From: Fodinibius salsisoli | GTDB lineage: Bacteria > Bacteroidota > Rhodothermia > Balneolales > Balneolaceae | Length of the DNA: 64,000 nucleotides | NCBI RefSeq assembly: GCF_026229185.1 | Contig: NZ_JAGGJA010000004.1 | Span: forward strand, 62,001-126,000 | Reading direction: 5' to 3' | Shown here: positions 1-8,638 of the stretch, piece by piece | Numbering within the stretch: position 1 is the stretch's first letter | Layout of the letters: every line of letters begins with the position of its first letter | Notes under the pieces: model-generated | What the model was told of the DNA's origin: nothing | The model's database searches: none | What the model saw: the letters and a program-made list of their open reading frames with translations, nothing else | Made by a program: the position numbers and the translations under genes

Positions 1-106
1 ACTAAAACAATGTCGTATCCCTAGGAGAAGGATCAGTAGCGCGATGTAAATCGTGTTGCTGGTCCTCTCTCATTAAATAAGAATATGTAATTATGGTTAG
101 ATTGTA
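1..106. other. Left edge, no supportable gene
   Basis: One frame is open from base 2 to a TAA at 47-49, which could be the last codons of an upstream gene, but about 15 codons are too few to identify anything. The rest is AT-rich leader ahead of the first GH28 gene. No clear promoter or operator was recognised. Confidence 0.4.
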
Positions 107-1561
107 ATGAAAAGGAAGTATCAGTTTTTAGCCCAGGTAATAACCATTTTTCTTGTTGGAGCTTTGTTGCAAAACTGTGTCAACAAGAAAGAAGAGGACG
201 CCCATGATCCGTGGAATCAGCTCGAAGAAATTAAGGCTCAAATTCAGCCGCCCACCTTTCCGGATCGCTCATTTAATATCACTGATTTTGGTGCAGAAGC
301 TGGTGGAGAAATAAAAAATACCGATGCTTTTGCCCGGGCTATCCAAGAAGCCCACGATAGCGGTGGAGGGAAAGTGGTTGTTCCCAAAGGAACTTTTTTA
401 ACGGGTGCTATCCACCTGAAGAGCAATGTAAACCTCCATCTTGAAGAAGGCGCCACGATTCTTTTTAGCCGTGATCCTCAAGACTATCTGCCGGTGGTTT
501 TTAGTCGTTGGGAGGGGATGGAACTGATGAACTATTCGCCCTTTATTTACGCTTACGATCAGGAGAATATCGCTGTCACCGGTAAAGGAACGCTGGATGG
601 CAATGCCACTACGGAGTACTGGTGGCCGTGGAAAGGGAATAAAGAAGACGGCTGGGAAGAAGGGATGACCAATCAGGATGCAGATCGTGATTCTTTGCAC
701 CACCTGAATGCAGAAAAGGTACCTCCCAGAGAACGGGTGTTTGGAGAAGGGCACTACCTGCGACCGAATTTTGTGCAGTTTTATAAAAGCAAAAATATCC
801 TGGTCTCGGATGTCAAACTTGTACGTTCGCCGATGTGGAATATTCACCCGGTACTAAGCGAAAATGTGACCATCAGGAATGTGCATATTGAAACGCTGGG
901 CCCTAACAATGACGGAGTAAATCCGGAATCGTCCAAGAATGTATTAATAACCGACAGTTACTTCGATACGGGGGATGATTGCATTGCCATCAAATCCGGA
1001 AGGAATCAGGATGGCCGACGCATTGGCGTACCTTCGGAAAATATTATTATCGAAAATTCGGTGATGAAAGACGGCCACGGAGGTATCGTGATGGGCAGCG
1101 AAATTTCGGGAGGTGTACGTAATGTGTTTGCCCGAAACTTGCAGATGGACAGCCCAAATCTGGACCGGGTGTTACGCATTAAAACCAGTTCGAAGCGGGG
1201 TGGAACAACTGAGAATATCTACCTGAAAGACATCAAGGTGGGACAATATAAAGAAGCAGCCATCCGGGCCAATATGTTTTATGAGCCTCCTGGCGAATTT
1301 ATGCCTACCATCCGAAACATTGTTGTTGAAAACCTACAAGTGGAAAACGGTGGTGAATATGGAGTTCTTATCGAGGCTTATGAAGAGTCACCGGTTGAAA
1401 ATTTAAAAGTCATCAACAGTACCATTAAGGGCGTTGAGAAAACGTTGGAAGTTAACAACGCAAAGGGACTGGAATTCCGAAATGTGACGATCAACGACCA
1501 AAAGTTTGATAAAATATTTGGCAGTGAATCTTTTACTGAAAAGACCAATCAGGAAGAATAG
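107..1561 (+). CDS. GH28 polygalacturonase-family glycoside hydrolase (first of three)
   Basis: A 484-residue secreted right-handed beta-helix enzyme. The family hydrolyses alpha-1,4 galacturonosyl or related bonds in homogalacturonan and rhamnogalacturonan. An N-terminal hydrophobic segment ends at Cys24 in a non-canonical lipobox (LLQNC), so lipidation is likely but not certain. The mature protein opens with the usual INITDFGA-type strand and an NTDAFARAI helix. The four GH28 motifs are all visible: NNDG around Asp269, GDDC at Asp290-Asp291, GHGG at His324 and RIK at 357-359. It therefore looks catalytically intact. It heads a same-strand run of pectin genes, with the next start 19 bp after its stop. 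Endo or exo mode and exact substrate cannot be read from sequence. Confidence 0.9.
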   Translation: MKRKYQFLAQVITIFLVGALLQNCVNKKEEDAHDPWNQLEEIKAQIQPPTFPDRSFNITDFGAEAGGEIKNTDAFARAIQEAHDSGGGKVVVPKGTFLTGAIHLKSNVNLHLEEGATILFSRDPQDYLPVVFSRWEGMELMNYSPFIYAYDQENIAVTGKGTLDGNATTEYWWPWKGNKEDGWEEGMTNQDADRDSLHHLNAEKVPPRERVFGEGHYLRPNFVQFYKSKNILVSDVKLVRSPMWNIHPVLSENVTIRNVHIETLGPNNDGVNPESSKNVLITDSYFDTGDDCIAIKSGRNQDGRRIGVPSENIIIENSVMKDGHGGIVMGSEISGGVRNVFARNLQMDSPNLDRVLRIKTSSKRGGTTENIYLKDIKVGQYKEAAIRANMFYEPPGEFMPTIRNIVVENLQVENGGEYGVLIEAYEESPVENLKVINSTIKGVEKTLEVNNAKGLEFRNVTINDQKFDKIFGSESFTEKTNQEE

Positions 1562-1580
1562 TATTTGAAAAGATTGCGTT

Positions 1581-2231
1581 ATGGTTTTTTTTAAAAAGGC
1601 GGCCTTTATAATCTTGTTTATGAGCCTGGCTGGCATGCAGTCAGGCTCTCAGATCACAGGCAAAGTGGTTTGTTTTGGGGATTCTATCACTAACGGTGCG
1701 GAAGTTAACGGTCAAAGTTGGATACAATATCTGTCGCAGAAACATCCTGACATTGATTTTGTAGAAGCCGGACAAAACGGTCGAAAGACAGCTGATAAAC
1801 AGGATATCATACCGGTACTGCAGGCGCATTCCAATGCGGATCATTTCCTCATTTTTCTGGGCGTCAATGACTTGAAAGATGGAACACCACAGATGGTTGA
1901 ACAATGTGTCAAAAACATGCGCTGGATGATCAGGAAGGTGCAAGAAGCTAATCCAACAACAAAGATAACTATTCTGGCTCCTTCTGATATTAATCTGGAG
2001 ACCATGGCACCTGTTAACGTAAAAAAGAAATACAACGAAAATACAAAGCGCTCACTGGTCCAGCTTCGAGATCAATACCGAAAACTGGCGGACGATGAGT
2101 CTGTGCAGTTTTGGTCATTGTTGGATGCCGTTTCTCCACAGAATTATGTCGACGGTCTGCATCCGGATACAACCGGACAAAAGCAAATTGCCGAAGCTGT
2201 CTGGAAAGGGTTAACTCAACTATATCGCTAG
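1581..2231 (+). CDS. Secreted SGNH/GDSL-family hydrolase (probable carbohydrate esterase)
   Basis: A 216-residue protein with an N-terminal signal peptide (about residues 1-24). The SGNH blocks are in order: GDS with nucleophile Ser35, GQNG near 64-67, GVND at 94-97, and DGLHPD with Asp191 and His194 completing the triad. Family members are lipases or esterases; inside a pectin cluster an O-acetyl esterase role is the natural inference. The chain is shorter and less similar to CE12 than the gene at 13110, so it is a different SGNH subgroup. It is tightly packed, with the next start codon two bases after its stop, implying translational coupling. Confidence 0.8.
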   Translation: MVFFKKAAFIILFMSLAGMQSGSQITGKVVCFGDSITNGAEVNGQSWIQYLSQKHPDIDFVEAGQNGRKTADKQDIIPVLQAHSNADHFLIFLGVNDLKDGTPQMVEQCVKNMRWMIRKVQEANPTTKITILAPSDINLETMAPVNVKKKYNENTKRSLVQLRDQYRKLADDESVQFWSLLDAVSPQNYVDGLHPDTTGQKQIAEAVWKGLTQLYR

Positions 2232-2233
2232 CT

Positions 2234-4228
2234 ATGAGATATTCGTATCTTTTATTCGTTGGATTTGTTTTGATCCTTACCGGCCGGTCGGTAGCACAGG
2301 ATTCTTATGAGGTGCTAAAGTGGGACTCCCATCTTACTTGGCATAAGCATCTGATCCAGCAGATGCATGAGCAGTATCGGCAGCGCGATATAGATATGCA
2401 GCAGGCATTCACTTCAAAGGCTGCTGCTGAGAATTATCGGAATAAAATTCGTAAGAATTATGATTCGATTAAGGGGAACTTTCCCCAAAAATCGCCACTC
2501 AATGCAAAAGTGACGGGAACCATAAAGCATGAGGACTATCAGATTAAGAAAGTGTTGTATGAAAGCTTCCCAAACCATCATGTGACGGCTAATTTATATG
2601 TGCCTGAGGGACAAGGTCCATTTCCTGCTGCCTTACTTTTTTGTGGACATGAAAGCCAGGCTAAAGCGACGGCTTCGTATCAAAGGACAGCAATATTGCT
2701 GGCAAAGCATGGCTTTGTGGTGTTGGTGATCGATCCTATTTCGCAGGGCGAACGCTTCCAGCTAACGGATGCAGATGGTGAACCGGCTACCCGCGGTGGT
2801 ACGACTGAGCATACGCTGCTGAATGCCGGTTCCAATTTAGTTGGGACAAATGTCGTCAATTATGAATACTGGGATAACAAACAGGGATTGGAATATTTGA
2901 TGTCTCGTCCGGAGGTAGATACCGGCCGCATTGGGGTGCTGGGCAACTCTGGTGGCGGGACTATGACGACTTATTTTATGGCACTTAATGACACTCCTGA
3001 AGCAGCAGTTGTCTGCAGTTATGTAACTAAGCGGGAGCGGGCTATTGAAGTGCTGGGCCCGCAGGATGGGTGCCAGTGGATACCTTACGAAGGGCGCGAA
3101 CATCTGGAAATTGCTGACTTTTTGCTGATGAATGCCCCGGTTCCTACGCTTACGCTGGCAGGGAAATACGACTTTGTGGACTACGTAGGCGTAGAACGAA
3201 CGATGCGGGAGATGCAGAACTATTATGCAGCCTTAGAACATCCAGAAGAAACTAAGTTGTTTAGCTGGTCCGACGGACACGGTATCTCCAAGCCCAAGCG
3301 CGAGGCCGCAGTGGAGTGGTTTAAACGCTGGTTTTATGAGGATAGCAGTGCTGTGGAAGAGGGCAACTTAGCGGTCCATACCGAAGAGCAGTTACAGGTC
3401 ACCGAAACGGGACAGGTTAACAGCCAGTTTGAGGATGAATATACCATCCAGCAGCGAAACATTAATTTAGCGAATCAGCTTAAATCCGAACGGCAGGCAT
3501 TCCAGCAGAACCACAGCCGCAAAGGATTTTTGGAGAAAGTGACTTCGCTGATTGGCTTTAAAGAAAATCCCCATAACGTTACGGCAGAGTATGTCGACAC
3601 GAGTCGTTGGAAAGACTACCATATGACCAAGAAGATTCTGCGTCGAAAGGGGGAAGTACCGATTCCGGTGATTATAATACAGCCTTCTGAGAACCGGCAA
3701 GCAGATACTTTACAGCTTAGGATATCAGAAGGTGGAAAGGCAAAGATCATTGAACAAAATGAAACAAAGATCAATAGCGTCTTGGCATCAGGGCAGTCCG
3801 TTATTTTAGCAGATTTACGAGGAACCGGAGAACTCGAAGATCCGGAAGAATTTAATGCCTCCAAGTACCATGACTCTCAATATCGGAATGACCAGGTTTC
3901 GCTGCACATCGGCGAGCCGGTGGTCGGTCAGCGCGTACAGGATATCGTCACAATCCTGGACTTTATTGAGGCTGAGCCATCGCTTTCACCAAAGTCTATT
4001 ACGCTGCAAGCTCATGGATTTACGGCCTCCCCGGCCTTACATGCGGCTGTTCTTACTTCGCAGGTTGACCAGCTCATGTTGTCAGATACCATTCAGTCGT
4101 ATAGGGAGATTTTAGAGCAACCCATTCGGCAGAACGGCTATGCCTACGTGGTGCCCAACGCCCTTAAATTTTATGATCTTCCTGACCTGGTGGATCTCAT
4201 TAATCCAAAGAAGGTGGTGTATGAATAA
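2234..4228 (+). CDS. Secreted two-domain alpha/beta-hydrolase (acetyl-xylan-esterase-like)
   Basis: The ATG at 2234 was chosen, giving 664 residues, because it directly precedes a clean signal peptide (MRYSYLLFVGFVLILTG) and follows the previous stop by two bases; the frame is open further upstream but only over the preceding gene. The first half is an alpha/beta hydrolase: a GNSGGG elbow with Ser239, an Asp near 312-316 (GKYDFVD) and His349 in SDGHG. It resembles the large prolyl-oligopeptidase/acetyl-esterase-like hydrolases of Bacteroidota polysaccharide loci. The second half (about 400-664) looks like another hydrolase-like fold: it has an ADLRGTGE segment but no convincing GxSxG elbow, so it may be non-catalytic. 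Probably removes acyl groups from pectin; the substrate is inferred from neighbours. Confidence 0.7.
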   Translation: MRYSYLLFVGFVLILTGRSVAQDSYEVLKWDSHLTWHKHLIQQMHEQYRQRDIDMQQAFTSKAAAENYRNKIRKNYDSIKGNFPQKSPLNAKVTGTIKHEDYQIKKVLYESFPNHHVTANLYVPEGQGPFPAALLFCGHESQAKATASYQRTAILLAKHGFVVLVIDPISQGERFQLTDADGEPATRGGTTEHTLLNAGSNLVGTNVVNYEYWDNKQGLEYLMSRPEVDTGRIGVLGNSGGGTMTTYFMALNDTPEAAVVCSYVTKRERAIEVLGPQDGCQWIPYEGREHLEIADFLLMNAPVPTLTLAGKYDFVDYVGVERTMREMQNYYAALEHPEETKLFSWSDGHGISKPKREAAVEWFKRWFYEDSSAVEEGNLAVHTEEQLQVTETGQVNSQFEDEYTIQQRNINLANQLKSERQAFQQNHSRKGFLEKVTSLIGFKENPHNVTAEYVDTSRWKDYHMTKKILRRKGEVPIPVIIIQPSENRQADTLQLRISEGGKAKIIEQNETKINSVLASGQSVILADLRGTGELEDPEEFNASKYHDSQYRNDQVSLHIGEPVVGQRVQDIVTILDFIEAEPSLSPKSITLQAHGFTASPALHAAVLTSQVDQLMLSDTIQSYREILEQPIRQNGYAYVVPNALKFYDLPDLVDLINPKKVVYE

Positions 4229-4296
4229 CTGGCCTATTGTTTAAGGAAATTTAATAGCCGAATAACTATTTAACCATCACCAATAAAACAGTTGCC

Positions 4297-5751
4297 ATGA
4301 AAGCCAAACATAACAATTTAGTTCTGATCCTGCTGGTGGCATTGGTGATCGCCAGCTGCTCCGATCAGCCGGATGATAATACCAATTCCAATAAGTCAGC
4401 GGCCACTGAAAAGCCACGAGTGATTGTCACCACGGATGGGGAGGTTGATGATGAGTGTTCCATGGTGCGCTTCCTGCTTTATGCCAATGAATGGGACATC
4501 GAGGGGATTGTCTCCTCGAGTTCGCAGTACCACGCACACGGCCATAACTGGGCAGGCGACGACTGGGTGCAGCCTTATCTGGAGGCCTATGAAAAAGTTT
4601 ATCCTAACTTGGTTAAGCATGACAGCGGGTATCCTACCCCGGAATATTTACAATCGGTAACAAAACTAGGTAATGTAGAATCTGAAGGAGAAATGGATGA
4701 GAATACACCAGGCTCCCAACTTATTGTTGAAACTCTGCTGGATGAATCCGACGATCGTCCCGTATGGCTGCAAGCCTGGGGAGGGCCCAACACGATTGCC
4801 AGGGCTCTGAAGACCATCGAGGAGGAGCACCCGGAAAGAATGAAGCAGGTGGCCAGCAAGATACGATTCTACTTTATCTGGGAGCAGGATTCAACCTACC
4901 AGTCGTATATCAAGCCGCACTGGGGGAAATATAACATCCCCACGATTATTTCTGATCAGTTCCTCGCCATGGCATACGATAATCAGAGGAGAGTGATACC
5001 CGAAGAAATGAAATATTACTATTCTGCGGAATGGATGAACCAGAATCTCCTGCAGGAGCACGGCCCCCTGCTCGACTTGTACAAAGCACATGATGATGGC
5101 CGGTTTCGATCTGAGGGCGACACGCCTGCGTTTCTGCACGTCATACCGACCGGCTTGCGCAGCGGGGAGTCGCCCGGATACGGTGGGTGGGGTGGCCGAT
5201 ATAAAAAGGTACACAGCAATACCTGGCTCGACCCGGTTCCTGAGCCTGGATATAAATATCCGGAGGGTAGATGGTACACAGAAACGGCATATGGGCGTGT
5301 GCGCCTGAGGAAAGATATTCCGAATGACGAGAAACTCATCGAGTATTTCAAACCCCAGTGGCGCTGGATTGATGCGATTCAGAATGATTTTGCCGCCCGG
5401 GCTGACTGGTCTGTAAAGTCGTATGAGGAAGCTAATCACCCGCCGGTGGTTGAGCTGGCCCATGCCCGAAATCTGACCGCCCGGCCCGGAGACACCGTGC
5501 AATTGAGCGTAAAGGGTTCCCACGACCCGGATGGAGATGAGCTAAACTACCGGTGGTGGCAGTACCAGGAAGCGGATTCGTATTCCGGGAGCATCGATAT
5601 CCAGAAGGGAAACCAGCAGGAGGCCACACTTACAATTCCCGATGATGCAGATGCAGGGAAGACTATACATCTGATATGTGAGGTGACTGATGATGGAGTT
5701 CCACAACTAACCCGCTATCAGCGCGTAATTGTGAAAGTGACGCCAGAGTAA
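4297..5751 (+). CDS. DUF1593 (Sde182-like) nucleoside-hydrolase-fold lipoprotein
   Basis: A 484-residue lipoprotein with lipobox VIASC (Cys21). From about residue 41 the sequence reads RVIVTTDGEVDDECSMVRF, the acidic strand-end signature of the inosine/uridine nucleoside-hydrolase fold as seen in DUF1593 proteins. The central part, rich in Trp and Tyr, continues to about 385. The C-terminal 90 residues, starting near HPPVVELAHA, form an Ig-like beta domain with the DPDGDELNYRWW pattern. DUF1593 proteins often sit beside pectin and plant-cell-wall genes and are suspected glycan-binding or glycosidase proteins, but no reaction is established to my knowledge. Same-strand member of the pectin cluster. 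Confidence 0.8.
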   Translation: MKAKHNNLVLILLVALVIASCSDQPDDNTNSNKSAATEKPRVIVTTDGEVDDECSMVRFLLYANEWDIEGIVSSSSQYHAHGHNWAGDDWVQPYLEAYEKVYPNLVKHDSGYPTPEYLQSVTKLGNVESEGEMDENTPGSQLIVETLLDESDDRPVWLQAWGGPNTIARALKTIEEEHPERMKQVASKIRFYFIWEQDSTYQSYIKPHWGKYNIPTIISDQFLAMAYDNQRRVIPEEMKYYYSAEWMNQNLLQEHGPLLDLYKAHDDGRFRSEGDTPAFLHVIPTGLRSGESPGYGGWGGRYKKVHSNTWLDPVPEPGYKYPEGRWYTETAYGRVRLRKDIPNDEKLIEYFKPQWRWIDAIQNDFAARADWSVKSYEEANHPPVVELAHARNLTARPGDTVQLSVKGSHDPDGDELNYRWWQYQEADSYSGSIDIQKGNQQEATLTIPDDADAGKTIHLICEVTDDGVPQLTRYQRVIVKVTPE

Positions 5752-5790
5752 ACGTAGATACCACAATTTGGGAACAATAATCCAGATATC

Positions 5791-7197
5791 ATGAATTTAA
5801 CTAAGAAAGGTACATTACCGAAGATTGTAATACTGTCGGTTTTTCTGTTTTGCCTGGTTGGTAATCTTCCTGCACAACAGCTGGCCTTCCCGGGTGCCGA
5901 AGGTTACGGCAAATATACCAAAGGAGGCCGTGGTGGAGCCGTTTACGAAGTAACGAACCTGAATGATACTGGTAAAGGTAGTTTGCGGGCAGCGGTTGAA
6001 GCATCAGAACCGAGAACAGTCGTGTTCCGGGTCTCGGGAACCATTGAGCTGGAATCGGACCTGAGCATCGAACATCCGTTCATTACCATTGCGGGGCAAA
6101 CAGCTCCCGGAGATGGAATCACTATTAAAGATTATCCGTTGAATATTCACGCGGATGAGGTAATTATCCGGTACCTGCGAATTAGGCTTGGCGACGAATC
6201 GGGCGAAGAAGCGGATGCTATATCGGGTCGGTATCACAAGAATATTATCATTGATCATGTGTCGGCAAGCTGGGGCCGGGATGAAGTGCTGTCTTTCTAT
6301 CACAACAGTTATGTCACGGTTCAATATTCTATCATTTCAGAGGCTATCGGCGATGGTGAGGGCCACAAATTCGGTGCTATTTGGGGAGACAACTACAGTA
6401 CCTATCACCACAATCTGATAGCACATAATGAGAGTCGTAATCCACGATTCGCTTCAGGTTCTGGATACACTGATGTTAGAAATAACGTGATCTACAATTG
6501 GGGGTATAACAGCGTATATGGTGGAGAACAACAACAGCAGGGTAATGATGAATTTGATTTCACCACCGTTAATCTGGTAGCCAATTATTATAAGCCGGGT
6601 CCTGCAACACTACGTGGTGTTAGAAACCGCATTTTGGAGCCTTCTTCCAGAGGTTTGGATGATAAGGGGAGTTGGTATGTGGCAGATAATGTTATGGTTG
6701 GCGATCCGGCGGTTACAGCTGATAACTGGTTGGGAGTGGACGGTGAGGACTTTGTGCAGCTTAAGGAGCCATGGCCAGCTATGGCTATTGATCAGCAAAC
6801 AGCCGAAGAAGCTTATCAGGCTGTTCTTGAGCATGCAGGCGCGACGTTGCCCAAACGTGACGCTGTAGACATGCGAATTATTGACGAAGTACGCAACGGA
6901 TACGCTACATATGAAGGTGATGTATATGAACAGGAGCATTCTGTGATCGACTCATCTCAGAAAAGTGGTATTATTGATTCTCAGGAAGACGTCGGTGGCT
7001 GGCCGGAGTTAAAGAGTGCGGCTCCTCCAGCTGATACCGATCAGGACGGCATGCCGGATGAGTGGGAAAAGGAAAATGATCTTGAGCCCGATGATGCAAG
7101 TGACCGGAATAAAGTCGCAGACGATGGCTACACTATGTTGGAGAAATATCTGAATAGTCTTGTTGATTCTACGGACGGGCTAAAAGGGAGGAATTGA
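5791..7197 (+). CDS. Secreted PL1-family pectate lyase (first of a tandem pair)
   Basis: A 468-residue parallel beta-helix polysaccharide lyase with a signal peptide ending near residue 29 (LPAQQ). The start AFPGAEGYGKYTKGGRGG and the segment TIAGQTAPGDGI are characteristic of Bacteroidota PL1 pectate lyases. The Ca2+-site region (HVSASWGRDE) and the catalytic RNPRF motif (Arg216-Arg219) are present. Near residue 413 there is a DTDQDGMPDEWE segment, an EF-hand/thrombospondin-3-like calcium motif followed by a short helical tail that is common in these enzymes. It cleaves polygalacturonate by beta-elimination, producing 4,5-unsaturated ends. Its stop is one base before the next gene's ATG. Confidence 0.92.
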   Translation: MNLTKKGTLPKIVILSVFLFCLVGNLPAQQLAFPGAEGYGKYTKGGRGGAVYEVTNLNDTGKGSLRAAVEASEPRTVVFRVSGTIELESDLSIEHPFITIAGQTAPGDGITIKDYPLNIHADEVIIRYLRIRLGDESGEEADAISGRYHKNIIIDHVSASWGRDEVLSFYHNSYVTVQYSIISEAIGDGEGHKFGAIWGDNYSTYHHNLIAHNESRNPRFASGSGYTDVRNNVIYNWGYNSVYGGEQQQQGNDEFDFTTVNLVANYYKPGPATLRGVRNRILEPSSRGLDDKGSWYVADNVMVGDPAVTADNWLGVDGEDFVQLKEPWPAMAIDQQTAEEAYQAVLEHAGATLPKRDAVDMRIIDEVRNGYATYEGDVYEQEHSVIDSSQKSGIIDSQEDVGGWPELKSAAPPADTDQDGMPDEWEKENDLEPDDASDRNKVADDGYTMLEKYLNSLVDSTDGLKGRN

Positions 7198-7198
7198 G

Positions 7199-8629
7199 AT
7201 GAAATTAAAGACAGCTCTATTCACAAAATTTATATTACTTGCGGTATTCGTAGTATTTAGTGCGGCTGATCTATACTCACAACAGTCCGCTTTATCTGTT
7301 GCCAAAAGAGATGATGGATATTCTAAAAAAGAGCATCGGATGGCTGATCAAAAGATTAAAGCCTTTCCCGGTGCTGAGGGTTTTGGAGCATATGCCAAAG
7401 GAGGGCGTGGAGGAAAGGTTATCTACGTCACAAATTTGAATGATAATGGTCCGGGCAGTCTGCGGGCAGCCATAGAGCAAGAAGGTCCCCGAACAGTAGT
7501 GTTTGAAGTATCGGGAACGATTGTCCTTGAAGAGGATCTCACTATAGACCATCCATACATCACCATTGCAGGACAAACTGCACCGGGCGATGGTATTGCC
7601 GTTCGGGACGGCTCGCTCGAGATTGGTACCCATGATGTGGTGGTTCGTTACCTTCGAGTGAGACTGGGCGACCAGGGCGAGGGGGGCGATGCAATTTCCA
7701 TCCAGCATGGGCACGATATTATCGTGGATCACTGCTCGGCCAGTTGGAGCACCGACGAAGTGCTTTCCGCTTCTACTGCTGAGCCTGACCTAACCAATGT
7801 AACTGTTCAATGGAGCTTTATAACTGAAGCTCTGAATCCTGAAAATCATGGCTTTGGCTCGCTTATCCGGGGAACCGGCGGAGCGAGGTACAGTTTTCAT
7901 CACAATCTCTATGCCCATAACCGTGGACGTAATCCACGGCCCGGCAATTACAATCGTAACTCTCATGACGTAGACCCAGAGGGCTTACTGCTCGATTTCC
8001 GCAATAACGTGATCTATAATTGGGGTGGAGGGCACGCGGGATACAACGCAGATTCCAAAAGTATTACGAAACTGAACTATGTGGGCAATTTTTTGATTCC
8101 GGGGACCAATTCCGAGAACACCGGAATAGCCTACGATACAGGATCGCCATTTAATAAGGGTTATTTCTATGACAACTATTACGGCTTTGAAAAACCGGAG
8201 AGCCCCTGGGCGTTGGTAGCCTTTGATGAAGACTGGAGCCAACAACAGGTTGAAGCGTATAAACAAAGTCAGCCGTTCGCTACAGATCCTATAGAAACTT
8301 ATGCTCCCAGAGAGGCATTTGAAAAGGTTTTGGTCCATGGAGGAGCGAGCCTGCCGAATCGTGATGCGGTGGATAAGCGCATAGTCAATGATATCAAGAA
8401 TCGTAGGGGAGCAATCATCAACAGCCAAGACGAAGTGGGCGGGTGGCCGGAGTTAAAAAGCACTACCGCACCAACCGACACGGACCGCGATGGCATGCCG
8501 GACCAGTGGGAGAAGAATCATGATTTAGATCCTGCTAAAGATACCGATGCTGCCGCATATACTCTCTCGGAGCATTACACGAATATAGAAGTCTATCTTA
8601 ATCATTTAGTTAATCCAGCAAAAAAATAA
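7199..8629 (+). CDS. Secreted PL1-family pectate lyase (second of a tandem pair)
   Basis: A 476-residue paralogue of the preceding gene, starting one base after its stop, so the pair is surely co-translated. The signal peptide ends near ADLYSQQ; a roughly 25-residue linker precedes the core FPGAEGFGAYAKGGRGG. TIAGQTAPGDGI, HCSASWSTDE and the catalytic RNPRPG motif (Arg244-Arg247) are present, and the same DTDRDGMPDQWE calcium-binding tail begins near 427. The two copies differ in the loop between the lyase core and the tail and in the central insert around the RNPR motif. This suggests divergence in substrate (methylation level or chain length) rather than a recent duplication. Confidence 0.92.
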   Translation: MKLKTALFTKFILLAVFVVFSAADLYSQQSALSVAKRDDGYSKKEHRMADQKIKAFPGAEGFGAYAKGGRGGKVIYVTNLNDNGPGSLRAAIEQEGPRTVVFEVSGTIVLEEDLTIDHPYITIAGQTAPGDGIAVRDGSLEIGTHDVVVRYLRVRLGDQGEGGDAISIQHGHDIIVDHCSASWSTDEVLSASTAEPDLTNVTVQWSFITEALNPENHGFGSLIRGTGGARYSFHHNLYAHNRGRNPRPGNYNRNSHDVDPEGLLLDFRNNVIYNWGGGHAGYNADSKSITKLNYVGNFLIPGTNSENTGIAYDTGSPFNKGYFYDNYYGFEKPESPWALVAFDEDWSQQQVEAYKQSQPFATDPIETYAPREAFEKVLVHGGASLPNRDAVDKRIVNDIKNRRGAIINSQDEVGGWPELKSTTAPTDTDRDGMPDQWEKNHDLDPAKDTDAAAYTLSEHYTNIEVYLNHLVNPAKK

Positions 8630-8638
8630 TATAAACCA

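Noticed and set aside
398-847. Long antisense frames opposite GH28, PL1 and esterase genes
   Set aside because: They lie wholly inside well-supported genes with clear motifs and show no domain pattern of their own.
2111-2233. Upstream extension of the two-domain esterase
   Set aside because: It overlaps the preceding SGNH gene and would bury the signal peptide; the ATG at 2234 is better.
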